Assembly: GCF_024464595.1 (NCBI RefSeq)
Contig: NZ_JANHAW010000002.1
Coordinates: 744,001-808,000 of the forward strand
Direction: 5' to 3'
DNA: 64,000 bases
Origin: Halobellus litoreus
Lineage (GTDB): Archaea; Halobacteriota; Halobacteria; Halobacteriales; Haloferacaceae
Part shown: piece after piece, positions 40,423-49,397 of the stretch
Numbering within the stretch: the first letter of the stretch is position 1
How the letters are laid out: the number at the start of each line of letters is the position of its first letter
Position numbers and translations under genes: made by a program
The notes under the pieces: model-generated
What the model was told of the DNA's origin: nothing
The model's database searches: none
The model's input: the letters and a program-made list of their open reading frames with translations, nothing else

Positions 40423-40562
40423 TGCCCGTCGTAGGGACCGACACAACATGGACCTTTCCGTGTGGCGGCGGTACGTCACCGGCTCGGACGTGCGTCGTCA
40501 CTGCTCGAAACTCGTTGCGGAAGAACGATCGCGAAAACGGAACGCCGGAACCGAGAAGCCGA

Positions 40563-41327
40563 CTATTTCGGCGGGCGCAACCGGTAGTATCTGCGGTTGA
40601 GGTCGTACATATACCCCTCCCGCATCGTCTTCAGCACCGCCCAAGTGACGAACCCGGCCACGATCGGCAGCAGGAACGTCAGGTCGAACGCGAGGTGGAC
40701 GTTCATCGGCAGGAGGTTCTTCGCAGAGTAGATGCTGATGGTGAACGCGAAGATGACGCCGCCGACGCCGACGGCCGCCCAGAAGGGCTGTTCGACCGGC
40801 CGGCGGGCGCTCCCCTTGTTGAGGAACGGCACGATTGCCACGAATCCGACGACGACGAGGTTCGCGAGCACGCCGTAGGTCCGGTCGGCCATCAGCTTCT
40901 GTCCGCCCAGGATCGACAGCTCGGGGTTGAGGGGACCGAGCTTGAGCAGGCCGAACGACCAGTAGAGATACCAGTCCGGCAGGATGATCGCGGGCGTGCT
41001 GGAAGGGTTCGCCGGGTCGCCGATGTGCGGCGGGAGCGTCGCCGAGAGGAACAGCAGCATCCCCACGAAGAAGCTCGCGATGGCGAGGTTACGGATGATC
41101 TCGTGGGGCCAGGTCGGGAACGCGAGCACGTCGCGCTCGACGTAGTCCGATTCCTGTCTGAGATCCTGATCTTCGCGACGGGCGCGCTCGAAGTACTCGT
41201 ACGTGAGCTGTGAGAGCCCCTGCGTACGCTCTTTGCGCTCGCGCCACGTCGGCGTTTCGTCGTCCGGCGCGACGATGCCGCTGCCGTCGGCGCGGACGTC
41301 GTCGGTGGTAGTGTCTTCGTCGGTCAT
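40563..41327 (-). CDS. petD: Cytochrome b, C-terminal (subunit IV/PetD-like) subunit
   Basis: 254 residues. A charged N-terminal region of about 75 residues precedes three or four hydrophobic helices. The quinol-oxidation-site PEWY motif is present as PDWY in AIILPDWYLYWSFGLLKLGP, as in many b6f-type subunits. Split from the N-terminal half as in b6/IV complexes. It lies four bases after the cytochrome b gene. Gene symbol by analogy. Confidence 0.9.
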   Translation of the reverse strand: MTDEDTTTDDVRADGSGIVAPDDETPTWRERKERTQGLSQLTYEYFERARREDQDLRQESDYVERDVLAFPTWPHEIIRNLAIASFFVGMLLFLSATLPPHIGDPANPSSTPAIILPDWYLYWSFGLLKLGPLNPELSILGGQKLMADRTYGVLANLVVVGFVAIVPFLNKGSARRPVEQPFWAAVGVGGVIFAFTISIYSAKNLLPMNVHLAFDLTFLLPIVAGFVTWAVLKTMREGYMYDLNRRYYRLRPPK

Positions 41328-41331
41328 TGGT

Positions 41332-42138
41332 TTAGTGGGGTTCCGCGATGCCCTGCACCCAGACGATGCCGATGTGGATGGCGATCAGCGCCGTCACTAC
41401 GAACGGGAGCAGGAACACGTGGAGGATGTACATCCGTTGCAGCGTCGCCTGACTCAGCGAGAAGCCGCCGAACAGGAGCTGGGCGATCCACTCGCCGATG
41501 AGCGGGATCGACAGCGACATCTCGACGCCGATCTGCCCCGCCCAGAAGGCGAGCTGATCCCACGGCAGCAGGTAGCCGGTGTATCCGAACACCATCGTCA
41601 GGCTGATCAGCACGATGCCGATGAGCCAGTTCAACTCGCGGGGCTCCTTGTACGCGCCGGTGAAGTACACACGGAGCATGTGGAGGAACACCGCCGCGAC
41701 CATCACCTGCGCCGCCCAGCGGTGGATCGATCGGAGCATGAATCCGAACTGGAGGTCGCGCATGATGAACGCGATGCTCTCGTAGGCGACGGTTCCCGCC
41801 GCTTCCGTGCCCGCGGCCGCCGAGGGGCTGTAATAAAAGCCCAACAACGCCCCGCTTATCGCGGCGACGACATATGCTAACGTGGAGAACAGCCCTAAGG
41901 TGTACAGGGGGTACCAGTACCAGAACTTGTTGTCGAGGTTGTACTGTTCGGTGTGACTCTTCGGCATCTGGAGGTTGACCCGGTAGTAGAGGGTCTCCAT
42001 CAGCTCCAGGTAGTCGACGATGCGGAGTCGCTTGTCGAGCCAGATGAGGGTCGTGAGGAAGGCCGACTCTACGGCGGTCAGGTCCTTCTCTTTCATCCAG
42101 CCCTTGTGGTCGTAGTCGTCTTTCTTTTCGAGACTCAT
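41332..42138 (-). CDS. petB: Cytochrome b, N-terminal (b6-like) subunit
   Basis: 268 residues from MSLEKKDDYDHKGWMKEKDL. Four-helix cytochrome b core with the two haem-ligand His pairs: SIHRWAAQVMVAAVFLHMLR in helix B and RMYILHVFLLPFVVTALIAIH in helix D. The segment VFGYTGYLLPWDQLAFWA is the conserved helix-C region. Passes electrons between quinone sites in a bc-type complex. An extended 60-residue N-terminal region is a haloarchaeal addition. The chosen ATG is three bases past the upstream stop. Confidence 0.95.
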   Translation of the reverse strand: MSLEKKDDYDHKGWMKEKDLTAVESAFLTTLIWLDKRLRIVDYLELMETLYYRVNLQMPKSHTEQYNLDNKFWYWYPLYTLGLFSTLAYVVAAISGALLGFYYSPSAAAGTEAAGTVAYESIAFIMRDLQFGFMLRSIHRWAAQVMVAAVFLHMLRVYFTGAYKEPRELNWLIGIVLISLTMVFGYTGYLLPWDQLAFWAGQIGVEMSLSIPLIGEWIAQLLFGGFSLSQATLQRMYILHVFLLPFVVTALIAIHIGIVWVQGIAEPH

Positions 42139-42140
42139 TG

Positions 42141-42527
42141 TTATCGCTTGTAGTACGGGTAGATCGCGCGCTTGACGTGGTCCCACGCGCCGTCAGCGAA
42201 CGGCGTGCCGTCGACCTCTTCCTCGCGGATGTAGAGGTCCTCCCACTTGCGACGCCGTTTCTTGACGATCACGACGTCCGGCAGGAACTCCTTGCGGTAC
42301 AGCGCGAGGATGAACGCCAGGTCGATGAAGATCACGGCCAGCACGGCGCCGAGATACATATTACCCGTGTCGCTCAGCCCCCACCCGGAGATGAGGCCGT
42401 ACGTGAACAGGAACACGAAGACGACCTCGATGATCGTGAGCAGGACGATCGCGATCGCCGCGGCGGTGCTCTCGCGGGCCGGTTCGTAGCGGTGGATGTC
42501 GCCGTAAGTGCTACCACTGGATGACAT
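42141..42527 (-). CDS. Two-helix membrane protein of the cytochrome b cluster (DUF7318-like)
   Basis: 128 residues. Two helices (about 22-45 AAIAIVLLTIIEVVFVFLFT and 56-78 GNMYLGAVLAVIFIDLAFIL) followed by a basic and aromatic cytoplasmic tail (VIVKKRRRKWEDLYIREEEV). Sits between halocyanin and cytochrome b with gaps of two bases each, so it is an integral part of the operon. A family I recall as DUF7318. Confidence 0.78.
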   Translation of the reverse strand: MSSSGSTYGDIHRYEPARESTAAAIAIVLLTIIEVVFVFLFTYGLISGWGLSDTGNMYLGAVLAVIFIDLAFILALYRKEFLPDVVIVKKRRRKWEDLYIREEEVDGTPFADGAWDHVKRAIYPYYKR

Positions 42528-42529
42528 TG

Positions 42530-43201
42530 TCAGTTCCTCCCGGTGCCGGTGTGCGGTGATTCACCGTATTTCAGGACGTAGAACGTGAAGATGACCGTCA
42601 CGAGGATCCCGAGGATCGTCGCCGCGCCGACCCAGTGCGCGTGGATCGGCACGCCGAGGTCGTGCAGTTCCTTCTCGCCGCCCCCGCCGCCGCCGGCGGG
42701 TTCCGGGTTCTCGACGACCTCGATCGTCGCCTCCATCCCGGCGCTCCGGTGGGGGTCGCAGTAGTACTCGTAGGTTCCCAGCGTCTGGAACGTGTGAGAG
42801 TAGGTGAACCCCGTGTTCTCGATCGGCTCGTGACCGCCCCAGTTCGCGCCTTCGGGCTGGCTCTCGACGACGATGTTGTGGTTGTCCGAGTCCCAGACGA
42901 ATTCGACGGTCGTCCCCGGAGCGATCTGTAGCGGTTCCTCAGTCCCCGGTTCGTACACGAGCGAGCCGCCCGGTCCGACGGTCACCGTGACGGTCTCGCC
43001 GCTCCCGCCGCCCGAGTCGGCCGCCGTCCCGGTTCCGGTACCGGTTCCAGTCCCAGTTCCAGTTCCAGTTCCGGTTGCCGTGCCGGTGGCTGTCCCGCCA
43101 GACGTCTCCGTCTCTTGGGCGGCGCCGAGTCCGGCGGTGGCAGAGGCCGTCGTGGCAGCAGCAGGGACGCTTGCTGCTCGCAGAAAGTCCCGCCTCTTCA
43201 T
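42530..43201 (-). CDS. Halocyanin-like blue copper protein of the cytochrome b cluster
   Basis: 223 residues from MKRRDFLRAASVPAAATTAS (twin-arginine signal). About residues 38-62 are an uninterrupted Thr-Gly repeat linker. The copper domain (about 70-165) has ligands His in DSDNHNIVV and Cys/His/Met in YYCDPHRSAGME. One C-terminal helix (about 188-212, WVGAATILGILVTVIFTFYV) anchors it. Its place directly upstream of cytochrome b, where many organisms encode the Rieske protein, suggests it is the electron acceptor or a subunit of the complex. Very close to the halocyanin at 25087-25638. Confidence 0.92.
   Translation of the reverse strand: MKRRDFLRAASVPAAATTASATAGLGAAQETETSGGTATGTATGTGTGTGTGTGTGTGTAADSGGGSGETVTVTVGPGGSLVYEPGTEEPLQIAPGTTVEFVWDSDNHNIVVESQPEGANWGGHEPIENTGFTYSHTFQTLGTYEYYCDPHRSAGMEATIEVVENPEPAGGGGGGEKELHDLGVPIHAHWVGAATILGILVTVIFTFYVLKYGESPHTGTGRN
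43026..43098. repeat. Six-base tandem repeat encoding Thr-Gly
   Basis: About a dozen imperfect copies of a six-base unit (GGTTCC/AGTTCC variants on the plus strand) that encode the (TG)n linker of the halocyanin. Repeats of this kind expand and contract by slippage, so linker length may vary between strains. Confidence 0.75.
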
Positions 43202-43260
43202 ACACGCTGGTGTCAGGATGGAACGCGCTTAAACCCACCGACTCCCCCCTGCAGCGGACG

Positions 43261-44331
43261 CTACGTGTCGGTCTCCTCGCTCGCGTGATCGCTCGCGACG
43301 ACCCGGCGGTCGCCGTCGTTAGGCGCGGGGGGCACGTCGTCGCCGTTCGCCGTCGAAGCGCCGCCGTCGTCCCCCTCGCCGACACCGACCGCGGGCGATT
43401 CGCGGTCCGGGAGTCCGTCCGGGCGGGGCGCGTCGACCGCGTCGAGTGCCCGGAGCCGGTTGCGGAACTCCTCGGTCCGAAACCGATCGGAGAGCCGGGC
43501 GTTCGCCACGACCAGAAAGAGGAAGAAGCCGATGACGAGAAAGCCGATCGCGGCGATCGGAGCGACGACCGTCGAGAGCGACGGGAGCGCGATCCAGGCG
43601 ACGAGCAGGCCGAGGCCGACCACGATCTGCGCCGCCGCGACGACCTGCAACATCAGGTTCCCGAACTCGCCGCTGCCCTCGACGACGTCGTCGGGTTCCG
43701 GCAGCGACACGTCCTCGGGGGCGTCCATCAGGTCGTAGCTCTCCATCGAACAGAGCGCGACGGTCGGTTTGACGTCGCGGAGGACGGTCCCCTCGCCCTC
43801 GACGCTGCCGTCCGCGTACACGACCGCGTACCCCTCGTCGGAGTAGGCGACGACGCAGTCCTCGTCGTCCCGCACGCGCTCTACCACGGCGAAGATCTCG
43901 CGGATCGCGACGCGTGCGTTGAGTTCGTGTTCGACCCGATCGAGCAGTTCCTCGCCGACGATCCACGTCTCGGGATCGAAGGCCGCCTCCCACTCTTCGA
44001 GGCTCATCTCGGCCATATCCTCGGGGCCGAAGTCGTCGAAGTCGTAGGTCTCCTCGACCTCCGCCCGGAGCGCCTCCAGGTCGTCCGACCCGGCCCCCGA
44101 CGCCTCCCCCGAGGGCGTCGGCTCCGCGGGGTCGGCAGCGCCCGCCGCGTCGCCAGACTCGTCGGGATCGGCCGCGTCTTCGGCGTCGTCAGGATCGGCC
44201 GCGTCGGCCCCGCGAGACGCGTCGGCCGTCTCTCCCACGTCGGAGGCGTCGGCCGTGTCAGCCCCGTCGTCGGCGACGGCCGAGTCCGCGCGGCGATCCG
44301 CCGCGTCCGGCTCCTCGGAGGACTCTGTCAT
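43261..44331 (-). CDS. Acidic two-helix membrane protein of the cytochrome b cluster (DUF7319-like)
   Basis: 356 residues from MTESSEEPDAADRRADSAVA. The first 110 residues are strongly acidic low-complexity sequence. A conserved soluble region follows (about 115-215; DFGPEDMAEMSLEEWEAAFD, DCVVAYSDEGYAVVYADGSV), then two hydrophobic helices (about 232-285, VAAAQIVVGLGLLVAWIALP and VVAPIAAIGFLVIGFFLFLV), then a variable tail. No Rieske C-x-H motifs. First gene of the leftward cluster, 59 bases before halocyanin. Role unknown. Confidence 0.75.
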   Translation of the reverse strand: MTESSEEPDAADRRADSAVADDGADTADASDVGETADASRGADAADPDDAEDAADPDESGDAAGAADPAEPTPSGEASGAGSDDLEALRAEVEETYDFDDFGPEDMAEMSLEEWEAAFDPETWIVGEELLDRVEHELNARVAIREIFAVVERVRDDEDCVVAYSDEGYAVVYADGSVEGEGTVLRDVKPTVALCSMESYDLMDAPEDVSLPEPDDVVEGSGEFGNLMLQVVAAAQIVVGLGLLVAWIALPSLSTVVAPIAAIGFLVIGFFLFLVVANARLSDRFRTEEFRNRLRALDAVDAPRPDGLPDRESPAVGVGEGDDGGASTANGDDVPPAPNDGDRRVVASDHASEETDT

Positions 44332-44454
44332 ACCCCGATCCTTGGAGTGGCACACTCCTTAGGGTAACGGTTTTCGCGACGCCGCCGGCGGGTTCGAGCG
44401 TCGTCACCGCGGAAAGTCGGGCCCTTTACCCGCCGGGAGTCCGAACCTCGGCCG

Positions 44455-44937
44455 ATGGTATCCGACACGACCATCGCGACGGGTGCCGCGCTGATGGTCA
44501 CGGCGAGTCTGCCGTTCTACCTCTACGGCGCGTGGATTATGATCGACGCCGAGACCGTCAGTTGGGACGTCCTCGTGCACCATCTCAAATTCATCGTCCC
44601 CGGTCTCGTGCTCAACACGATCCCGGTCGTCGCGTGGATGGTCCCGCGACTGCTCGATCAACTCGGCGGGGTGACCGTCCTCCACGCGATCCTGGGGTTG
44701 CAGGCGTACGCACTCTTGATACTCGCGCTGACCGGTATCGTCCGGATCCTACAGGTGAAGCGCGACGCCGACCTCTACGCGGATCCGACCCAGGACGTCG
44801 ACCTCGACGAACTTCATCCGGATATGAGCGCCTGGCGGGGGCGACTCCGCGTCGGCGTCTTCGGATACGTGATCTTCTGGTTCCTCGCGTGGCTCCTCGG
44901 CCTCTATCAGTACCTCGGTCGATACGTGCTCGGGTAG
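44455..44937 (+). CDS. Four-helix membrane protein divergent from the cytochrome b cluster (DUF7321-like)
   Basis: 160 residues from MVSDTTIATGAALMVTASLP. Four hydrophobic helices with histidines near their ends (VLVHHLKFIVPGLVLNTIPV; TVLHAILGLQAYALLILAL), the sort of placement used for haem b, and a fourth helix VFGYVIFWFLAWLLGLYQYL. It resembles small cytochrome-like or DUF420-type membrane proteins. Divergent from the cluster, so probably a related respiratory accessory protein. Family from memory: DUF7321. Confidence 0.72.
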   Translation: MVSDTTIATGAALMVTASLPFYLYGAWIMIDAETVSWDVLVHHLKFIVPGLVLNTIPVVAWMVPRLLDQLGGVTVLHAILGLQAYALLILALTGIVRILQVKRDADLYADPTQDVDLDELHPDMSAWRGRLRVGVFGYVIFWFLAWLLGLYQYLGRYVLG

Positions 44938-45045
44938 GCGAGGGGCGGAGGGCGCGTTCAAAGAGCAACACCCCAGGGGAGGGGATCGTGGAAATGTTGG
45001 CCCCTGCGTTGAATAGGTGTCGTTGGTATCACCTGACCATCTCGT

Positions 45046-46623
45046 ATGTCAGAGAATGTCAATATCAAAATCTCGGACGAGGACCGTCGCCAGGTCGACG
45101 GTCGCCAGTTGACCGGGTCGATCGGCATCGACTCGGGAGAGATAAACTGGCGGAAGGACTTCACGCAGTTCGACGAAGCCGACAGAGAGCGGCTCGACGC
45201 GATGTCCGGAACGTTCGACAGGATCGCCGAGGGGCTCGTCGACGAGTTCTACGACCACCTCCAGTCGTACTCGACGACCGTCGGCATCCTCAACTCCTCG
45301 ACGAAGCCCGTCGCTGCGCTCAGAAAGAGCCAGACGGAATACCTCAAAGACCTCGGGAGCGGCACGTACGGGACGGACTACTTCGACCGACGGGCACGCA
45401 TCGGGAAGATTCACGATATGCTCGATCTGGGACCGAAGATCTATCTCGGCGCGTACTCGGTCTACTACCGGGGCATTCTGGACGCGATCGCAGACGACGT
45501 GAAAGACGAACTCATCTCCGAAGGGGAGGGTGCGTCCCGCCCCGAAAGTGGCGGCAGTCGACCGGCCGCCGAAGCGGACGGGGCCGCGTCCACCGCGAAA
45601 GGGGAGACGGTCGACGTGGCGACGGCGAACGAGGCCGTCGACGCGGTGGTCGAACGGTCGCTCTCGGTGCTCAAGCTCTTGCTCCTCGATCAGCAGGTCG
45701 CGATGGACACCTACATTCACTCCTACAGCCAACAGATCGAAGCCGAGCTGGACCGTCGCGAGGAAGTCGCCCGCGAGGTGGAGGCGGCGACTGTCGAACT
45801 GCGAGAGACGTCGGAGGACGTCGCCCGAAGCTCCCAGCAGATCAGCGACATCGCCGAGGAGCAGACGGACAGTATGCAGGAGGTGGCCGGCGAAGTGTCC
45901 AGTCTGAGCGCGACGGTCGAGGAGATCGCGTCGACCACCGACCAGGTGCGGTCGACGAGCCGGACGGCCAGGGACTTGGCCGAAAACGGCCAGGAGTCGG
46001 CGACCGAGGCGATCGACGCGATGGAGACGGTCGAGACAGCGGCCGAGGACGTGACCGGCGACGTCGGGCAGCTACAGGATCGGGTCGAGGAGATCGACGA
46101 CGTCGTCGACGTCATCAACAACATCGCGAAGGAGACGAACCTCCTGGCGCTCAACGCGTCGATCGAGGCCGCACGGGCGGGCGAGGCCGGCGACGGCTTC
46201 GGCGTCGTCGCCGACGAGATCAAGGGGCTCGCCCAGGAGTCCCAGCAGCAGGCCGACCGGATCGAAGCGATGATCGAGCGGATCCAGACGGACACCGAAG
46301 AGACCGTCGCCAATCTCCAACAGACGAACGCGGCGATCGACGAAGGGATCGAGCGCGTCGAAGGGGCGATGGAGAACCTCACCGAGATCGTCGAGGCGGT
46401 GACGGCCGCCGCGGAGGGAATCGAGGAGGTGGCCGAAGCGACCGACGACCAGGCCGCGAGCACCGAGGAGGTGGCGAGTATGACGGATCAGGCGGCCGAG
46501 AAAGCACAACGAGTCCGCGACGAGGTCGAAGAGATCGCCGCCGCGAACGAGGAACAGACGGCGAAGGTCAACGAGATCAGCCAGTCCGTACAGCAACTCA
46601 CGGACGCGGTCGAAACGGAGTAG
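45046..46623 (+). CDS. hemAT: HemAT globin-coupled aerotaxis transducer
   Basis: 525 residues, soluble. N-terminal globin sensor (about 20-185) with the proximal haem ligand His123 in RARIGKIHDMLDLGPK, the same number as in the Halobacterium protein. A variable linker (about 160-185, rich in S, A and G) leads to the methyl-accepting signalling domain (about 250-525), with the conserved hairpin tip VINNIAKETNLLALNASIEA and Glu/Gln-rich methylation helices. No HAMP or transmembrane helix. It binds oxygen and signals to CheA to control swimming. Followed on the same strand by a PAS kinase and HalOD1 protein. Confidence 0.95.
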   Translation: MSENVNIKISDEDRRQVDGRQLTGSIGIDSGEINWRKDFTQFDEADRERLDAMSGTFDRIAEGLVDEFYDHLQSYSTTVGILNSSTKPVAALRKSQTEYLKDLGSGTYGTDYFDRRARIGKIHDMLDLGPKIYLGAYSVYYRGILDAIADDVKDELISEGEGASRPESGGSRPAAEADGAASTAKGETVDVATANEAVDAVVERSLSVLKLLLLDQQVAMDTYIHSYSQQIEAELDRREEVAREVEAATVELRETSEDVARSSQQISDIAEEQTDSMQEVAGEVSSLSATVEEIASTTDQVRSTSRTARDLAENGQESATEAIDAMETVETAAEDVTGDVGQLQDRVEEIDDVVDVINNIAKETNLLALNASIEAARAGEAGDGFGVVADEIKGLAQESQQQADRIEAMIERIQTDTEETVANLQQTNAAIDEGIERVEGAMENLTEIVEAVTAAAEGIEEVAEATDDQAASTEEVASMTDQAAEKAQRVRDEVEEIAAANEEQTAKVNEISQSVQQLTDAVETE

Positions 46624-46637
46624 AGCAGGCATATGAG

Positions 46638-46649
46638 TCGCGTACGCGA
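46638..46649. repeat. 12-base perfect palindrome
   Basis: TCGCGTACGCGA, in the 154-base gap between hemAT and the PAS kinase. Possible regulator site; in GC-rich DNA it may also be chance. Confidence 0.3.
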
Positions 46650-46777
46650 GACCGTTACTTCGGCGACGGGACAGCACTCCAGCGCACGTGAGAGACCAAG
46701 AGAGGTTTTCGGATCGGCGATGCCGACGAAACGCAGCTCGGAGCCGTCACCGCTCGGCCCGCGTTGGAGAGGGACGG

Positions 46778-49015
46778 ATGTCTGAAACGGGCGACGGGGG
46801 TTGTGAGCGGCGGCGGGAAACCCGTGCACCCGGTGACCGCCCGATTTCAGTGCTCTTCGTGAACCACCGAGCGTCCGGAAGCGACCCCGTCGCGCCGGGG
46901 CTCGAAGCGGTGTCCGGAATCCGTATTCGCACCGCGTCGTCGGTGTCATCGGCCGTTTCGCGGCTGGACCGAGACGGAGATTCGGTCGACTGCGTCGTCG
47001 TCGCGGGGACGGAGAGCGGGGCGGTCGAACTCGAAGCGATACGGGAGGGTCGGCTCAGGAGAGCCGGCGTTCCGGTCGTCGTCTACGCCGCCCCGGGTTG
47101 CGGCGCGGACCTCTGTGCGGAGTACATTCAGGCGGGCGCCGACGATGTCGTGACGCGAGCCCCGGGGACGGACCGAACCCCGCTTCTGGCACACCGGATC
47201 GAAACGTGCGTTACCCGAGAGCGAGCGCGGACGGCTTCAGCCGGTCCGGAAGCGGACATCGACGGGGCGAGGGCGGGGGGCGGCGTCATGATCGTCGACG
47301 CCGACGGTCGGATCGAGTGCGCCGACCGGAGCTTCGAGTCGCTCGCGTTCCGCGAGGGGTCCGGCGAAGCGTCTCCCGAGTTGCGAGCGGTCGTTCGCGA
47401 CGACTCCGTCTATCGGGACCTCTGGCAGACCGTTACAGCCGGCGACACCTGGACTGGGGAACTGCCAGTCGACGGCGGCGACGCGGGGGCGGACTCGATC
47501 GGAGTAAGGGCCGCGCCGCTACGGGACGAGCGTGGCGAGATTCGACGCGTCGTCGTCGCCCGCGCGAAGGCATCGGACCGCGACCGCTACCAGCGACGCC
47601 TCGAAACCGCCCAGCGGAAATACGAGGCGTTGATCGACGCCGCGCCGGACGCGATTTTCGTCGCCGACGCCGACTCCCGCGAGATAATCGAGGCGAACGA
47701 GGCCGCGGCGGACCTGCTGGATCGACCGCGCCAGGAGATCATCGGAATCTCACAGACGGAGCTTCATCCGACGGACCACCGCGGGCGCTACCGCGGGCTC
47801 TTCGAGCACCACTCCGAGACCGGCGAGGGGACGTTCGACCGGTTCGAGAGCGGCGAGCCGATTCAGATCGTGACGGGCGAAGGCGAGCGGACGCCGGTCG
47901 AGATAAGCGCCACGGTGGTCGAACTCGACGGGCGGAAACTGGTCCAGGGTCACTTTCGGGACGTAACGGAGCGAAAACGCCGGGAACGCGACCTCCGGAG
48001 TTACCGCGAGGCCGTCGAGCAGGCCGGTCACGCGATTATGATCACGGACGTCGACGGGCGGATCGAATACGTCAATCCGACGTTCGAGGACGTGACCGGC
48101 TACTCGAAGACGGAAGCCCTCGGTGAGCGGCCCAGTCTGCTCAAATCGGGCGAACACGACGAGGAGTTCTACCGGAACCTCTGGGAGACGATCGACTCCG
48201 GTTCGGTCTGGGAGGGCGAAATCGTCAACGAGCGGAAAGACGGAACGCGCTATTACATCGACCAGACCATCGCCCCGATAACGGACGACGAGGGGACGAT
48301 AGAGCGGTTCGTCGCCGTCAACACCGACATCACGGATCGGAAACGCTACGAAGCCCAACTCGAACGAGAGCGCGATCGGCTCGGGGAGTTCGCCGGAACG
48401 GTCGCACACGACCTCAGAAATCCGCTGATGATCGCGCACGGGAACGTCGAACTCGCGCGGGACCGGTATCCGAAGGAGGAGCTAGCAGAGAGTCTCGAAA
48501 CGGCGATAGCGGCGTTAGAACGAATGGAAAGCGTGATCGACGAAGTGCTGACGCTCTCGGAACGGGGCGCGACGATACGGGAACCGGAGCCCGTCGAACT
48601 CTCCCAGGTCGTCGAGAAAGCCTGGGACCTCACCGAGAGCCCCGCTGCGACGCTCTCGATGGACGAGGGGTTCTCCGAGGAGTTCGTCCCCGCGGACGAA
48701 TCGCGGCTGTGTCAGCTCTTCGAGAACCTCTTCCAGAACGCGGTCGAGTACGCCGGACCGGCGGTCACGGTGACAGTCGGCTCGCTCGCGGAGCGAGACG
48801 GGTTCTTCGTCGAAGACGACGGACCCGGACTGCCCCCGAAAAACAACGACCGCGTGTTCGAGAGCGGGTTCACCACGAGCGACGACGGGACCGGATTCGG
48901 CCTGGCGATCGCCAGGCAGATCGTCGAAGCACACGGCTGGGAGATTTTGGCGACCGACGGGGCGACCGACGGCAGCGGTGCCAGATTCGAGATCCGAGGG
49001 ATCAAAAACGGATGA
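46778..49015 (+). CDS. Soluble multi-PAS histidine kinase with degenerate receiver-like N-terminus
   Basis: 745 residues from MSETGDGGCERRRETRAPGD. About 20-150 is a receiver-like domain (ISVLFVNHRASGSDPVAPGL; YIQAGADDVVTRAPG), but the phosphorylation Asp is not evident (VDCVVVAGTESGAVE). Three PAS domains follow (about 160-275, 285-405, 410-530; the third has TDVDGRIEYVNPTFEDVTGY). HisKA carries the phosphoacceptor in VAHDLRNPLMIAHGN; the ATPase domain has NLFQNAVEYAG, EDDGPGLPP and GTGFGLAIARQIVE. No membrane helix. It overlaps the HalOD1 gene by ATGA, pointing to a joint pathway. Confidence 0.92.
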   Translation: MSETGDGGCERRRETRAPGDRPISVLFVNHRASGSDPVAPGLEAVSGIRIRTASSVSSAVSRLDRDGDSVDCVVVAGTESGAVELEAIREGRLRRAGVPVVVYAAPGCGADLCAEYIQAGADDVVTRAPGTDRTPLLAHRIETCVTRERARTASAGPEADIDGARAGGGVMIVDADGRIECADRSFESLAFREGSGEASPELRAVVRDDSVYRDLWQTVTAGDTWTGELPVDGGDAGADSIGVRAAPLRDERGEIRRVVVARAKASDRDRYQRRLETAQRKYEALIDAAPDAIFVADADSREIIEANEAAADLLDRPRQEIIGISQTELHPTDHRGRYRGLFEHHSETGEGTFDRFESGEPIQIVTGEGERTPVEISATVVELDGRKLVQGHFRDVTERKRRERDLRSYREAVEQAGHAIMITDVDGRIEYVNPTFEDVTGYSKTEALGERPSLLKSGEHDEEFYRNLWETIDSGSVWEGEIVNERKDGTRYYIDQTIAPITDDEGTIERFVAVNTDITDRKRYEAQLERERDRLGEFAGTVAHDLRNPLMIAHGNVELARDRYPKEELAESLETAIAALERMESVIDEVLTLSERGATIREPEPVELSQVVEKAWDLTESPAATLSMDEGFSEEFVPADESRLCQLFENLFQNAVEYAGPAVTVTVGSLAERDGFFVEDDGPGLPPKNNDRVFESGFTTSDDGTGFGLAIARQIVEAHGWEILATDGATDGSGARFEIRGIKNG

Positions 49016-49341
49016 AACGAGACCGATCGACGCACGACGGTGGAGGCAGAGACGGTGAACACCACGACGAGTACAGGATCCGCCCGTCCGAATCCCCGAG
49101 TCTTCGGACCGTGTTTTCCGTCGTCGACGCGACGGGGCGCGATCAGGACGAGTTGCGCCCGCTGTACGAGGTGATAGATCCGGACGCGTTGGATACACTC
49201 GTGCGTGATTCCGCCGCCGACGTCCGTTTGACGTTCCGGTACGAGGGATGCGAAGTCCGCATCGACGACGAGCGCGTTCGGGTGCAAGTCGCGGCCGCCG
49301 AAACCATCGACAGCGACCCCGACCCGCCAGAACCCGAGTGA
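49012..49341 (+). CDS. HalOD1-domain protein
   Basis: 109 residues, ATG overlapping the kinase stop (ATGA). After a 25-residue charged start the sequence matches the haloarchaeal output domain 1: SPSLRTVFSVVDATGRDQDE, LRPLYEVIDPDALDTLVRD and VRLTFRYEGCEVRIDDERVR. The domain occurs at the end of many haloarchaeal signalling proteins; its biochemical role is not known. Coupling suggests it is the output partner of the upstream kinase. Confidence 0.88.
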   Translation: MKRDRSTHDGGGRDGEHHDEYRIRPSESPSLRTVFSVVDATGRDQDELRPLYEVIDPDALDTLVRDSAADVRLTFRYEGCEVRIDDERVRVQVAAAETIDSDPDPPEPE

Positions 49342-49397
49342 GGGAGCCGGCGCTGCGGCACGACCGTTCCGAAGCCCGAGACCTTCGAGACGGGGCC

